A stretch of 64,000 nt of DNA from NCBI RefSeq assembly GCF_001458355.1, contig NZ_CYSA01000028.1, positions 62,001 to 126,000 on the forward strand, given 5' to 3'. The notes below the pieces were generated by a model. The model was not told the origin of the DNA and ran no database searches. It saw only the letters and a list, made by a program, of their open reading frames with translations. Below, piece by piece: positions 24,165-34,383 of the stretch; the stretch's first letter is position 1, and each line of letters starts with the position of its first letter. The translations under genes were made by a program, and so were the position numbers. The stretch is from Thalassovita gelatinovora (GTDB taxonomy: Bacteria; Pseudomonadota; Alphaproteobacteria; Rhodobacterales; Rhodobacteraceae).

Positions 24165-26810
24165 TTATTCGGCGGCCTGCTGCGGTTGGGACGAGGCCAG
24201 AAGTGCTGCAAGTTCCGGGCGACAGGAGCCACAATTGGTACCCGCGTTCAGGGCCTCTCCGATGGCTTCGACGCTGATCAAATGCTGATCGGCGATGGCG
24301 CGCAGGATGGTATTCACTCCAACATCGAAACAAGCGCAGATCGTTGCGCCGGGATCGGGCTGGTCATTCGCCGGGCGTCCGGCCAGCGCATCCGCAGGCG
24401 CATTGCCCAGCAACCCGGCTAGATGGCTGCGCGATACCGGCACCGGGGAGCGGGCAACAAATAGCGCACCGGTCAGAACGCCATTTTCAACCATCGCAAT
24501 TCGAGCCCCGCCGCGGGCCGGGTCAAGCACACTGATCACCTGCGCATCCGGGTGCCCCAGCAAGGCAGTGGCGTAACTTTCCCAGTTGTCCGGTGTTTCG
24601 GTGTCAGCCAGTTCAACCCGCCACCCCTTGGCGGCGCGGGCGCTGGCCCAATAACCGCTTTGTGCGTCAGGCCGGTTCACGGTGACGGCAAAGCCGAACC
24701 AAGCGGCGTGGTATTTTTCGATCCGAACCACCGATGCCTTGGATTCAGGCTGCCCGGACACCGGGTCCACATGGGCGCTGACCAAGGTGTCGATCTGGCC
24801 CCTGGAGGCATATTGCGATGTCCAGTGCATCGGCGCAAAAGCCTGCCCTCGACCAATCCGGTCGGTGATCAACACGCGTAAGATGGCATGGCCGTGCGGG
24901 CTTCTGATCCACGCCAGATCGGCCACGGCAAGTCCCAGATCGGCGGCGTCATCGGGGTGAATTTCGATAAACGGTTCAGCCAGATGTTGCGACAAGCGGG
25001 CCGATGTCCCGGTACGCGTCATGGTGTGCCAGTGGTCGCGCACCCGACCGGTATTCAACACGTAGGGATAGTCGGCCGATGGCACCGATTGGGGTGGCCG
25101 AAACTGGATCGGTAACATTCGGCCCCGGCCCGATGGGGTGAAGAAACGACCATCGCCAAAGAAGCGCCCTCCAGCCCGATGAGCCGTTTGCGGCCAGTGC
25201 AGCGGCGCCAGGTCTCCATATTCAGAATCCGAAATTTCCTGCATGGCCGAGATGTCGAAATCCCGGCCCAACTGACCGGCGATGCCCGAAAGGGCGGCAT
25301 ATTCGCGGAAAATCTCTGCCGGGCTTTGATAGTCGAAAGCCGACGCCCAGCCCATCCGTCGGCCGACATCGGCGATGATGTCCCAATCGTGCCGTGCTTC
25401 CCCGGGTGGCGGCAGAATGGCGCGCTGGCGCGAAATGCAGCGTTCGGAATTGGTTACTGTGCCGTCCTTTTCACCCCAGCCGGTGGCGGGCAGGATCACG
25501 TCGGCCAATTTTGCAGTGTCAGTGTTGCCATACATGTCGGACACGACCACGAAATCGCAGCCTTCAAGCGCGGTGCGTACCGCGTCCGCTTCGGGCATCG
25601 ATACCACCGGATTGGTGCAGATGATCCAGATCGCCTTGATCCGACCGTCAGCGACAGCGCGGAACATGTCGACCGCTTTCAATCCGGCCTCGACCGGCAT
25701 CGCCGGGGCGTTCCAGAATGTTTTGACCGCGCTGCGATGGTCGGCGTTTTCGATGTCCAGATGACAGGCCAGCATATTGGCCAAACCGCCCACTTCACGC
25801 CCGCCCATCGCGTTGGGTTGACCGGTCATGCTGAACGGCCCGCAGCCCGGTTTGCCGATCCTGCCCGTGGCCAGATGGCAATTGAGGATGGCGTTGACCT
25901 TGTCACTGCCGGAACTGGATTGGTTCACGCCCTGACTGAACACGGTGACGACCTTGTGGGATGTGATCCACAGATCGCAAAATGCTTGCAGATCTGCCTC
26001 GCTCAGCCCTGTCACGGCGCTGTCGCAGCGATGAGCGGTGGCCAGCGCGGCGTCGAACCCTTCGACATGGTCGCGGATGAAATCGGCATCGATCGCACCT
26101 TGTGCATATATTTCCACCAGCAGGCGGTTGAACAGGGCAGCATCACCGCCTGGGCGGATCGACAGGTGCAGATCGGCAATATCAGAGGTTGCGGTGCGGC
26201 GCGGGTCGATATTGATCACTTTCATCTGCGGGCGCGCTTTTTTCGCCGCGACGATGCGCTGATACAGCACTGGGTGGCACCAAGCCAGATTAGACCCGGT
26301 CAGCACGATCAGATCGGCCTGTTCCAGATCGGTATATTGCCCCGGTACGGTATCGGTGCCAAATGCGCGTTTGTGCCCGGCGACGGTCGAGGCCATGCAA
26401 AGCCGCGAATTGGTGTCGATATTGGCCGAACCGATGAAGCCTTTCATCAGCTTGTTGGCGACATAGTAATCTTCGCTCAGCATCTGGCCCGAAACATAAA
26501 ACGCCACGCTGTCGGGGCCGTGTTTGGCGATCATGTCTTGGAATTTCCGCACCACCAGATCGAGCGCGTCATCCCAACCGGATCGTGCGCCCGCAACCAC
26601 CGGGTACAGCAACCGGTCTTCGGTTGTGACGGTTTCCCCCAAGGCCGACCCTTTGGAACATAGCCGCCCGAAATTGGCGGGATGGTCCGGGTCGCCCTTG
26701 ATGGTCAATCCGCCGATCCCGTCCGGGGTCGCCAAGACGCCGCAGCCGACGCCGCAATAGGGACATGTGGTGCGCCGGGCGCAGGGCTGGGCAAGTGTGG
26801 GTGCGGGCAT
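24165..26810 (-). CDS. nasA: assimilatory nitrate reductase catalytic subunit
   Basis: Molybdopterin oxidoreductase of 881 residues that reduces nitrate to nitrite in the cytoplasm for nitrogen assimilation. The N-terminal CPYCGVGCGV and GRLCSKGSALG bind a [4Fe-4S] cluster; the Mo-bis-MGD domain follows, with typical TGSNLAWCHPVL and SSSGSDKVNAILNCHLATGRIGKPG-like blocks. The C-terminal 60 residues form a BFD-like [2Fe-2S] module (CACFDVGVNTILRAI, GTNCGSCRPEL), typical of NasA enzymes taking electrons from NAD(P)H partners. It lies between nirD and cysG, and CysG provides sirohaem for the next step. Confidence 0.95.
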   Translation of the reverse strand: MPAPTLAQPCARRTTCPYCGVGCGVLATPDGIGGLTIKGDPDHPANFGRLCSKGSALGETVTTEDRLLYPVVAGARSGWDDALDLVVRKFQDMIAKHGPDSVAFYVSGQMLSEDYYVANKLMKGFIGSANIDTNSRLCMASTVAGHKRAFGTDTVPGQYTDLEQADLIVLTGSNLAWCHPVLYQRIVAAKKARPQMKVINIDPRRTATSDIADLHLSIRPGGDAALFNRLLVEIYAQGAIDADFIRDHVEGFDAALATAHRCDSAVTGLSEADLQAFCDLWITSHKVVTVFSQGVNQSSSGSDKVNAILNCHLATGRIGKPGCGPFSMTGQPNAMGGREVGGLANMLACHLDIENADHRSAVKTFWNAPAMPVEAGLKAVDMFRAVADGRIKAIWIICTNPVVSMPEADAVRTALEGCDFVVVSDMYGNTDTAKLADVILPATGWGEKDGTVTNSERCISRQRAILPPPGEARHDWDIIADVGRRMGWASAFDYQSPAEIFREYAALSGIAGQLGRDFDISAMQEISDSEYGDLAPLHWPQTAHRAGGRFFGDGRFFTPSGRGRMLPIQFRPPQSVPSADYPYVLNTGRVRDHWHTMTRTGTSARLSQHLAEPFIEIHPDDAADLGLAVADLAWIRSPHGHAILRVLITDRIGRGQAFAPMHWTSQYASRGQIDTLVSAHVDPVSGQPESKASVVRIEKYHAAWFGFAVTVNRPDAQSGYWASARAAKGWRVELADTETPDNWESYATALLGHPDAQVISVLDPARGGARIAMVENGVLTGALFVARSPVPVSRSHLAGLLGNAPADALAGRPANDQPDPGATICACFDVGVNTILRAIADQHLISVEAIGEALNAGTNCGSCRPELAALLASSQPQQAAE

Positions 26811-26871
26811 CGGGAACCTCGGGACGTGGTGAAAAGCGCTCGCGCCGATCGGCGCGGGCGCGTTGGGGGAG

Positions 26872-27201
26872 TTATGCGACCTGGCGGTTCAGGCGGGACC
26901 CGTCCAGCAGGATACGTCCGTTTGCGACCCGCACGGCATGGGTTTCGATTTCGCCTTCATCGGCACCTTGGGCCTGACCTGTTTCCAGACTGAACACCCA
27001 GTTATGCAGAGGGCAGGTGACAGAACGGCCATGAACGATGCCTTCGCTCAATGGTCCGCCTTTGTGCGGGCAACGGTCGGCCGTGGCAAAAACTTCGTCT
27101 TCTGCCGGTCGGAAGATGGCGACGCAGCCCAGTTGGGTTTTTACCACCCGCGCACCGCGCAGGGGAATTTGGTCGATCGGACCAATATCGAGCCAGCTCA
27201 T
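26872..27201 (-). CDS. nirD: nitrite reductase small subunit (Rieske type)
   Basis: Protein of 109 residues with a Rieske [2Fe-2S] motif: CPHKGGPLSEG and CPLHNWVFSLETG, giving the C-x-H...C-x2-H ligands. Some stand-alone NirD proteins lack these ligands, but this one keeps them. It is the small partner of NirB in NADH-dependent reduction of nitrite to ammonium. The ATG at 27199-27201 overlaps the nirB stop (ATGA). The reading frame extends upstream to 27321 only as a shadow of nirB. Confidence 0.92.
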   Translation of the reverse strand: MSWLDIGPIDQIPLRGARVVKTQLGCVAIFRPAEDEVFATADRCPHKGGPLSEGIVHGRSVTCPLHNWVFSLETGQAQGADEGEIETHAVRVANGRILLDGSRLNRQVA

Positions 27202-29639
27202 TCCGCTGCCTCCAATGTCAGATCGACCAACGGGCGGAACTGTTCCGCTTCGCCGGGTTGTGCCTGTTCCGCCCATGGGTCCTTGCGATAGATGGATTGG
27301 GAAATTTCGAACCGCTCGCACAGCGCCTTGCGGTTTTCCGGATCATCAACGACCTGTAGCTTGACCCAGTCCAGACCGACCTTGGCGACGAATTTATAGC
27401 CGCGATCCAGATATTTACCGTTTTCACGGTAAAGCTGGATATAGGCGGTGGTGACTTCGATGGCTTCTTGCTCTGTGGCGACCTTGGCCAAAGGCTCGGT
27501 TTCCTTCAAATCCATGCCTGCCGCGCCGGCGACGCTGATTTCGTAGCCGCTGTCGACACAGATGATGCCGACATCCTTGCAGGTTGCTTCGGCACAGTTG
27601 CGCGGACAGCCCGAAACGCCCAGCTTGACCTTATGCGGTGTCCATGATCCCCAAAGCAGCTTTTCCAGCTTGATGCCAAGCCCGGTGCTGTCCTGAGTAC
27701 CAAAGCGGCAATGATCCGACCCGACACAGGTTTTCACCGTACGCAGCCCCTTGGAATAAGCGTGGCCGGATACCAGCCCGGCCTGATTGAGATCGTACCA
27801 CATCGAAGGCAGGTCTTCGCGCTTGACCCCGAGCAGGTCGATACGCTGTCCGCCGGTCACTTTCACCGTCGGTACGTTGTATTTTTCCGCCGCATCGGCG
27901 ATGGCGCGCAATTCCTGCGGCGTGGTGATGCCACCCCACATGCGTGGCACTACGGAATAGGTGCCATTCTTTTGAATATTGGCATGGCGGCGTTCGTTGA
28001 CGAACCGTGACTGCGGATCGTCGGCATAGTCCAGCGGCCAGTCGGCCAGCAGGTAATAGTTGATCGCCGGGCGGCAGACATGGCACCCATTACGGGTTTT
28101 CCAACCCAGTTCCTGCCATACCGCGTCCTGGCTTTTCAGGGCCTGCGACTTGATCAGGCGGCGGACGTCTTCGTGGGTCAGGTCGGTGCAGCCACAAACC
28201 GACCTTTCGGTCGGCATGTCGAAATCGTCGCCCAAGGTGGCGGCCAGCACTTGTTCAACCAAGCCCGAGCAGGTCCCGCAGGACCCGCTGGCCTTGGTGA
28301 CGGCGCGCACGTCCTCCAGCGTATTGGCGCCGTTATTGATTGCAGTGACGATCTGCCCTTTGCAAACGCCGTTACAGCCGCAGATTTCTGCATCATCCGG
28401 TAAGGCTGCAACGGCTGCCATAGGGTCCGCTGTGGCCCCCCCTTGATAGGCAGGCCCAAAAATCAACGTGTCCCGCATGTCCGACACATCGGTGCCGTCC
28501 TTGATCATGTTGTAGAACCAACTGCCATCGGCAGTGTCGCCATACATCACCGCACCGATGATCCTGTCTTCCTTGAGGACCAGCCGTTTATAGACGCCGC
28601 GCGCCGGGTCGCGATAGACGATGTCTTCGCGGTCTTCGCCTTCGGCGAAATCGCCCGCAGAAAACAGATCGCAGCCGGTGACCTTCAGCTTGGTCGAGAC
28701 TTCTTTTGGGGTGAAGGTGGCGGATTGCCCGATCAGGGTCTGGGCGACGACCTTGGCTTGATCGTATAGCGGCGCCACCAGACCGAAAAGCTGGCCTCGA
28801 TGTTCCACGCATTCGCCTAGTGCCAGAATATCTGGATCGGAGGTCAACATGGCATCGTCCACGCTGATTCCGCGTTCCACTTCAAGATGCGCGTCGACGG
28901 CGAGACGCGTTTCGGGACGAATTCCGACCGCCATCACCACCATATCGGCTTCAAGGCCGGTATTGTCTTCGAGCATCACACCTTCGACCCGTTTTTCGCC
29001 CAGGATGGCGGCGGTGGAGGCGCGGCAGATCACCTTGATGCCGCGATCTTCAAGCGCGCGCCGCAGAAGATAGCCTGCAGCTTCATCGAGTTGGCGTTCC
29101 ATCAGGTGACCCATCAGGTGTAACACAGTCACATCCATGCCGCGCATCTTCAGCCCGGCCGCAGCTTCAAGCCCGAGCAAACCGCCACCGATCACCACCG
29201 CCTTGGCACCGGGGCGCTGCGCGGCGTCGATCATCGCATTGGTGTCATCGAGATCCCGATAGGAAACCACGCCGGGCAGATCCTTGCCCGCGACCGGAAT
29301 GATGAAAGGGGCTGACCCGGTGGCGATCAGCAGTTTGTCATAGGGGGCTTCACCGTTCTGCCCGACCACGACCTTGCGCGCACGGTCGATCTTGACCACA
29401 TGTTCGCCGAAGCGGCAGGTGACACCATTGGCGGCATACCAATCGTCGTCATGGGTGATGATTTCTTCATAGGTTTTTTCGCCCGACAGGACCGGTGACA
29501 GCATCAGCCGGTTGTAGTTGCCGCGCGGTTCCGCGTTAAAAAGAGTGACTTCATAGGTGTCGCGTGCCTGTTCAAATAAATGTTCAAGCGCCCGGCCCGA
29601 AGCCATTCCGGCGCCGATGACGACGAGTTTCTGTTTCAT
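27198..29639 (-). CDS. nirB: nitrite reductase [NAD(P)H] large subunit
   Basis: Large subunit of assimilatory nitrite reductase, 813 residues. N-terminal FAD domain (LVVIGAGMASGRALE) and NAD motif (AVVIGGGLLGLEAAAG) precede a BFD-like [2Fe-2S] domain (CGCNGVCKGQI, GSCGTCSGLVEQ). The C-terminal sirohaem/[4Fe-4S] domain has CVGSDHCRFG and GCPRNCAEATCKDVG ligands. It reduces nitrite to ammonium with six electrons from NADH. The ATG at 29639 overlaps the stop of the upstream globin; a TTG two codons earlier is less likely. The four-gene run globin-nirB-nirD-nasA is tightly packed. Confidence 0.95.
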   Translation of the reverse strand: MKQKLVVIGAGMASGRALEHLFEQARDTYEVTLFNAEPRGNYNRLMLSPVLSGEKTYEEIITHDDDWYAANGVTCRFGEHVVKIDRARKVVVGQNGEAPYDKLLIATGSAPFIIPVAGKDLPGVVSYRDLDDTNAMIDAAQRPGAKAVVIGGGLLGLEAAAGLKMRGMDVTVLHLMGHLMERQLDEAAGYLLRRALEDRGIKVICRASTAAILGEKRVEGVMLEDNTGLEADMVVMAVGIRPETRLAVDAHLEVERGISVDDAMLTSDPDILALGECVEHRGQLFGLVAPLYDQAKVVAQTLIGQSATFTPKEVSTKLKVTGCDLFSAGDFAEGEDREDIVYRDPARGVYKRLVLKEDRIIGAVMYGDTADGSWFYNMIKDGTDVSDMRDTLIFGPAYQGGATADPMAAVAALPDDAEICGCNGVCKGQIVTAINNGANTLEDVRAVTKASGSCGTCSGLVEQVLAATLGDDFDMPTERSVCGCTDLTHEDVRRLIKSQALKSQDAVWQELGWKTRNGCHVCRPAINYYLLADWPLDYADDPQSRFVNERRHANIQKNGTYSVVPRMWGGITTPQELRAIADAAEKYNVPTVKVTGGQRIDLLGVKREDLPSMWYDLNQAGLVSGHAYSKGLRTVKTCVGSDHCRFGTQDSTGLGIKLEKLLWGSWTPHKVKLGVSGCPRNCAEATCKDVGIICVDSGYEISVAGAAGMDLKETEPLAKVATEQEAIEVTTAYIQLYRENGKYLDRGYKFVAKVGLDWVKLQVVDDPENRKALCERFEISQSIYRKDPWAEQAQPGEAEQFRPLVDLTLEAAE

Positions 29640-30112
29640 GCCCAAAACTTCCAGAATGGTTTTGTGGGGGCCGTCGCCGCGATTACTTCGGGCGCCGGTG
29701 CGGTGGAATATGCGGTGTCTTTCATGACGCCGCTCAGCGTGGCGTAGGCGGCCCCCCAGGCGTCTTTGACTTCGGGGGTGAAGTCATCGCCCAGTCCCTT
29801 TTCAAGGGTGAACAGCAGCGATGCGCCGACCGCGTCGTAATCTTCGGCCTGAACGCCATAATCGACGTGTTTGATCGCCAGCTGTTGGGCCACGGGCACA
29901 ATTTTATCCAGATCGCGCAATCCGTTCACAACCACGCCCAGAGTGGCCATCAGCTTCGCCCCCTGATCCTTCATATCAGCTTGGGCGAAATAGGGTTTTA
30001 CCTGCGGCGCGGTTTCAAACAGGTTCGCATAGAAAATTTCTGCCGCTGCGTCCTTGATCGGTACGACCTTGGCAAAGCTGTCCTGCACGAGAGTGATCGT
30101 TTTATCGTCCAT
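29636..30112 (-). CDS. single-domain globin in nitrate-assimilation operon
   Basis: Haem globin of 158 residues, similar to the globin part of flavohaemoglobins but with no reductase domain. The proximal histidine is in AIKHVDYGV, with the family PQVKPYF and GLGDDFTPEVKDAWGAAY helices; tyrosine in EIFYANLF is a plausible distal ligand. The C-terminus ends in an unusual aromatic tail, FWKFWA. It is coupled to nirB (ATGA) and follows the transporter ATPase by six bases. It may detoxify nitric oxide formed by nitrite reduction, or carry electrons; both are inference from position. Confidence 0.88.
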   Translation of the reverse strand: MDDKTITLVQDSFAKVVPIKDAAAEIFYANLFETAPQVKPYFAQADMKDQGAKLMATLGVVVNGLRDLDKIVPVAQQLAIKHVDYGVQAEDYDAVGASLLFTLEKGLGDDFTPEVKDAWGAAYATLSGVMKDTAYSTAPAPEVIAATAPTKPFWKFWA

Positions 30113-30118
30113 TGTGAC

Positions 30119-31801
30119 TTACTCCGCTGCTATGGGTTTGGGGGTAGGGGTCTTCTTGGGTTTCGCGCCGTGTTCGTATTCTTCCAGAAAACCGAGAACT
30201 TCCTGCCGGAAGTTGTAGTAATCAGGATGCCCCAAAAGCGCTTTGCGGCTGCGTGGGCGGGGCAGGTCGACATCGACGATCTTGCCAATGGTGGCTTGCG
30301 GTCCGTTTGTCATCATCACCACCCGGTCGGCCAGCAGGATCGCTTCGTCGACATCATGGGTGACGCAGATCGCTGTCACCTTGGTGCGGTCCCAGACTTC
30401 CATCAGCACTTCTTGCAATTCCCAGCGGGTCAGACTGTCGAGCATCCCAAAGGGTTCATCGAGAAGCAGTAGTTTTGGGCTGAGAGCAAAGGCGCGGGCG
30501 ATGCCGATGCGCTGTTTCATGCCATTTGACATTGCATGTGCCGGGCGGTCCATCGCTTCGGCCATGCCAACCCGTTCAAGGTAATAGTCGATCACGTCCT
30601 GACGTTCGGCCCGCGATGCTTTGGGGTAAACCTTGTCCACCCCGATGGCGACGTTTTCCCGCGCCGTCAGCCAGGGGAACAGATTGGGCGACTGGAACAC
30701 CACTGCGCGTTCGGGATCGGCGCCTTCGACATGGCGACCGTCAAGTCGGATGCCACCCTTGGAAATCTCGTTCAGCCCGGCGGCCATGGTCAGCACCGTG
30801 GATTTGCCGCAGCCCGAATGACCGATCAAGGATAGGAATTCGCCGCGATTGAGCTTGAGATTGAAATCCTCGACCACGGTCAGTGGTCCCTTGGGGGTCG
30901 CATAAACCTTGTGCAGTTGAGAAAAATCGAGGAAATTTTGTTCGATCAGACCCTTGGTGGCATCCTGTATCGCTGAGGGCACACCGTGGATCGGTTCCAC
31001 ATCTGGCAAGGTACGGGTACCTTCGGTCTTGGATTTTATCCCGACATCCATCAGGTATTTGGTAATTTTTGCGCGTAATGCCTTGAACCCTTTGTGGTGG
31101 TTCATTTCCGTCCGGTCGCGCGGTCGCGGGATATCGACCTTGAACGGATCGGCCAGTGTGCCATCGGGATTGAGTGGAATGATCCGGTCGCCCATGATGA
31201 TGGCTTCATCGACATCATTGGTGATCAGAATGCAGGTTTTTTTGTCTGCATTCCAGATATCGAGGATCTCATCGGCCAAATTGGCCCGGGTCAGCGCATC
31301 GAGCGCCGACAGCGGTTCATCCAGCAACAGGACTTCGGGATTCATTGCCAGTGCCCGGGCCACGTTGACCCGCTGGCGCATGCCGCCTGACAATTCTGCC
31401 GGGCGGCGGCTACCTGCATGGCTAAGGCCGACCATTTTGACGAAATGGGCCACCTTTTGCGCACGTTCGGAATTGGACAGACCGGGGAAAATCGTGTCTA
31501 CCGCCAGCCCGACATTGCCGTTCACCGTCAGCCACGGCATCAGCGAATAGTTCTGAAAGATCACGCCGCGTTCGGGGCCGGGGCCAGTGATCGGCTTGGA
31601 CTTGAAATTGACCGTGCCGCTGGTTGGGGCTTCCAGCCCGGCCATCAGATTGATCAGCGTGGTTTTGCCTGACCCGGAAAAGCCCAGCAGTACCAGAAAT
31701 TCACCTTCTTCGACCTGAAGATCGATGTTTTTCAACACATTCTGGCGCGCGGTGCCTTCGCCGAAGCTTTTGCATACGTTGTTGAATGAAATCACTGACA
31801 T
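30119..31801 (-). CDS. nitrate ABC transporter, double ATP-binding protein
   Basis: Protein of 560 residues holding two complete ABC ATPase domains in tandem, as in NrtC/NrtD or NasD of proteobacterial nitrate transporters. Domain 1: Walker A GFSGSGKTT, signature LSGGMRQR, Walker B VLLLDEP. Domain 2 starts near residue 290: Walker A GHSGCGKST, a signature degenerated to MSNGMKQR, and LLLLDEPFG. It powers uptake with the permease and the binding protein encoded upstream. ATG at 31801 is chosen; a GTG at 31810 overlapping the permease stop is also possible. The NrtC-type C-terminal solute-binding domain is absent. Confidence 0.9.
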   Translation of the reverse strand: MSVISFNNVCKSFGEGTARQNVLKNIDLQVEEGEFLVLLGFSGSGKTTLINLMAGLEAPTSGTVNFKSKPITGPGPERGVIFQNYSLMPWLTVNGNVGLAVDTIFPGLSNSERAQKVAHFVKMVGLSHAGSRRPAELSGGMRQRVNVARALAMNPEVLLLDEPLSALDALTRANLADEILDIWNADKKTCILITNDVDEAIIMGDRIIPLNPDGTLADPFKVDIPRPRDRTEMNHHKGFKALRAKITKYLMDVGIKSKTEGTRTLPDVEPIHGVPSAIQDATKGLIEQNFLDFSQLHKVYATPKGPLTVVEDFNLKLNRGEFLSLIGHSGCGKSTVLTMAAGLNEISKGGIRLDGRHVEGADPERAVVFQSPNLFPWLTARENVAIGVDKVYPKASRAERQDVIDYYLERVGMAEAMDRPAHAMSNGMKQRIGIARAFALSPKLLLLDEPFGMLDSLTRWELQEVLMEVWDRTKVTAICVTHDVDEAILLADRVVMMTNGPQATIGKIVDVDLPRPRSRKALLGHPDYYNFRQEVLGFLEEYEHGAKPKKTPTPKPIAAE

Positions 31802-31806
31802 GGGGC

Positions 31807-32901
31807 TCACCGGTTGTTCGAAAAGGTAAACAGCGACTGCAGGGCGTACATGACGCGATCCAGCAGGAAGCCGATGATGCCGATGGTGAAGACCGCAACC
31901 ATGATCCTGGCAAGGCTTTGCGAACTGCCGTTTTGAAATTCATCCCAGACGAATTTGCCCAATCCAGGGTTCTGCGCCAGCATTTCCGCCGCGATCAGAA
32001 CCATCCAGCCAACCCCGAGAGAAAGGCGTAGACCGGTAAAGATCAATGGCAGCGCCGAAGGCAACACCAACTTGGTGATCTTGGTCCAGGTGTTCATTTT
32101 CAGAACCTTGGAAACCGATACCAGATCCTTGTCGATCGTGGCCACGCCGAGCGCGGTGTTGATCAATGTGGGCCACAGCGAACACAAGGTCACTGTGATC
32201 GCGGAGATCAGAAAGGATTTGGAAAATAACCCGTCATTGCTGGAAACGGTGGCCGAAACGATCATGGTGACAATCGGCAGCCAGGCCAGCGGTGACACCG
32301 GTTTGAATATCTGGACCAGCGGATTGACGGCGGCATTGGCTGTTTTCGACAGTCCTGCGGCAATGCCAACCGGCACCGCGACCAGCGTGGCGATCAGAAA
32401 GCCGAAGAAAACGGTTTTGATCGAGGTCCATATCTGCTGATAGTAGGTTGGTTTGCCGGTGTAGTCGCGGAATTTGACCTTGTCGTCCTGACCGGCCGCG
32501 ATCAGCTTGGCGTTGCGCACGTCCTGACGATCATAGAAAGCGGCGGCCTTGTCCATTTCGCGTAGATGGTCGGCATGCAGGTTTTCCACCTGTTCCCAGA
32601 CTTGCACCGGCCCAGGGATCGCCCCCAGAGAGGTTTGCACCTTGGGGGCCAGATTGGCCCATAATCCAATGAAGATCAGGATTGCCAGCAGCGGCACGCC
32701 CAGCAATTGCCAAACCTCTTTGGCCTGGGCTTTGGGGGTGTCGCCAGCGGCGGCTTTCAGCATCGGGGTGATCCAAGCCAGCCCCAGCACCTTGAACCAG
32801 GCATCCAGTTTATTGATGCGGGTGAACATCCGGGCGCGACGGGATTCCTTTTGGGCAGTCTTGTCTGCGGCGGACAAACTATGCGGGTCGATAGCGGTCA
32901 T
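31807..32901 (-). CDS. ntrB: nitrate ABC transporter permease (NrtB-like)
   Basis: Inner-membrane permease of 364 residues. The C-terminal 200 residues carry the usual binding-protein-dependent transport domain with about six membrane segments and the coupling loop LGVGWMVLIAAEMLAQNPGLG. The N-terminal ~90 residues are an extended charged region (KTAQKESRRARMFTR) before the first membrane segment, usual in alphaproteobacterial members. It forms the channel for nitrate or nitrite with the downstream double ATPase. It is in the nitrate operon, 77 bases after nrtA with a hairpin in the gap. Confidence 0.9.
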   Translation of the reverse strand: MTAIDPHSLSAADKTAQKESRRARMFTRINKLDAWFKVLGLAWITPMLKAAAGDTPKAQAKEVWQLLGVPLLAILIFIGLWANLAPKVQTSLGAIPGPVQVWEQVENLHADHLREMDKAAAFYDRQDVRNAKLIAAGQDDKVKFRDYTGKPTYYQQIWTSIKTVFFGFLIATLVAVPVGIAAGLSKTANAAVNPLVQIFKPVSPLAWLPIVTMIVSATVSSNDGLFSKSFLISAITVTLCSLWPTLINTALGVATIDKDLVSVSKVLKMNTWTKITKLVLPSALPLIFTGLRLSLGVGWMVLIAAEMLAQNPGLGKFVWDEFQNGSSQSLARIMVAVFTIGIIGFLLDRVMYALQSLFTFSNNR

Positions 32902-32938
32902 TGATCTGATCCTGCGGGAAAAATTAACGAGAAAGACA

Positions 32939-32969
32939 GCCGGGCGGCAGGGAGAGGAAACCGCCCGGC
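32939..32969 (-). terminator. hairpin between nrtA and permease gene
   Basis: Nine-base-pair stem GCCGGGCGG/CCGCCCGGC with a 13-base loop follows nrtA directly. Similar hairpins after binding-protein genes limit read-through and stabilise the upstream message. Confidence 0.55.
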
Positions 32970-32977
32970 CACCGGCA

Positions 32978-34345
32978 TCAGCCCTTGACTTGATTGCCGT
33001 CGACGACCTGATCGCCCTTCAGGCCGATCGGCAGGCTGTCAAGATAGGCGTTGGGCTGTTTGCCATCGTAAGCGATGCCGTCGATGACATCTTCGGCCGG
33101 AGTCGCGGCCTTGTAGCCATCGCTTTGCCAAGGGAAATCGGCTTCGTTGGCCAGACCTTCCTCGACCAGCATTTTAGCGGCTTGCAGGTAGATGTCCGGC
33201 TTGTAGACAGACTTGGCCACCTCGTCATACCAGCTGTCCGGCTTGGCTTCGCTGATCTGTCCCCAACGCCGCATCTGGGTCAGGTACCAGACGGCATCGG
33301 AATAAAACGGGTAGGTGGCGTTATAGCGGAAGAACACGTTGAAATCTGGCACTTCGCGCTTGTCGCCCTTTTCATATTCGAAAGTGCCGGTCATCGAATT
33401 GGCGATTACTTCATAATCGGCACCGACATATTCCGACCGTGACAGGATCTCGACGGCTTCGGGGCGGTTGGCATTGTCGTTTTCATCCAACCAGATGGCG
33501 GCACGGATCAGCGCCTTGGTGATGGCGATGGTGGTGTTGGGATTTTCCTGCTGGAACTCGGCGCTCAGACCGAAGACCTTTTCGGGATTGTTCTTCCACA
33601 ATTCGTAATCGGTAATGACCGGCACACCGATACCTTTGAACACTGCCTGCTGGTTCCACGGTTCCCCGACGCAATAGCCATAGATCGTACCGGCCTCCAT
33701 GGTGGCGGGCATCTGTGGCGGCGGGGTCACCGACAGCAGGACATCGGCGCCGATCTGACCGGTTACGTTTTCGGAACTGTAATAGCCCGGTTCCAATCCG
33801 CCAGCGGCCAACCAATAGCGCAATTCGTAATTATGGGTCGACACCGGGAATACCATTCCCATGTTGAATGGCTTGCCTTGATCTTTATAAGCATCGACCA
33901 CCGGTTTCAGCGCCGCGGCGCTGATCGGGTGGATCGGCTTGCCGTCGGCATCGGCGGGAACGTGTTGTTTCATCTGCGACCAGATTTCATTCGACACGGT
34001 GATGCCATTGCCGTTCAGGTCCATTGAAAACGGGGTGACGATATGCGCTTCGGTGCCAAAGCCGATGGTCGCGGCCAACGGTTGACCGGCCAGCATATGC
34101 GCACCGTCCAAAGTGCCCGATATCACACCGTCGAGAAGGACTTTCCAGTTGGCCTGCGCTTCCAGCGTGACGAACAGGCCTTCATCTTCGAAATAGCCCT
34201 TTTCATAGGCGACGGCCAAAGGCGCCATGTCGGTCAGTTTGATAAAGCCGAATTTCAATTCGTCTTTTTCAACGTCTAGCATTTCGGCTGCTGCTGGGGA
34301 AACCAGCATGGTGGTGGCTGCGAGGAGGGATGCAATGCGTTTCAT
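32978..34345 (-). CDS. nrtA: nitrate ABC transporter substrate-binding protein
   Basis: Exported substrate-binding protein of 455 residues of the NrtA/CmpA family, binding nitrate or nitrite in the periplasm. The signal peptide is [20 protein letters not shown]. Family blocks include [57 protein letters not shown] and [18 protein letters not shown]. The ATG at 34345 fits the signal peptide; upstream codons belong to the leader RNA. Its 256-base leader holds an ANTAR-type hairpin and a terminator, so the gene and those after it should respond to NasS-NasT. Confidence 0.92.
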   Translation of the reverse strand: MKRIASLLAATTMLVSPAAAEMLDVEKDELKFGFIKLTDMAPLAVAYEKGYFEDEGLFVTLEAQANWKVLLDGVISGTLDGAHMLAGQPLAATIGFGTEAHIVTPFSMDLNGNGITVSNEIWSQMKQHVPADADGKPIHPISAAALKPVVDAYKDQGKPFNMGMVFPVSTHNYELRYWLAAGGLEPGYYSSENVTGQIGADVLLSVTPPPQMPATMEAGTIYGYCVGEPWNQQAVFKGIGVPVITDYELWKNNPEKVFGLSAEFQQENPNTTIAITKALIRAAIWLDENDNANRPEAVEILSRSEYVGADYEVIANSMTGTFEYEKGDKREVPDFNVFFRYNATYPFYSDAVWYLTQMRRWGQISEAKPDSWYDEVAKSVYKPDIYLQAAKMLVEEGLANEADFPWQSDGYKAATPAEDVIDGIAYDGKQPNAYLDSLPIGLKGDQVVDGNQVKG

Positions 34346-34383
34346 GATCTTGGGGTCCTCAGTTGGGTCGGTGTTGGGAAAAA

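Noticed and set aside
25179-26663. 494-codon plus-strand frame
   Set aside because: Entirely antisense to nasA, whose domains and cofactor motifs are complete; no recognisable protein motifs in the antisense frame.
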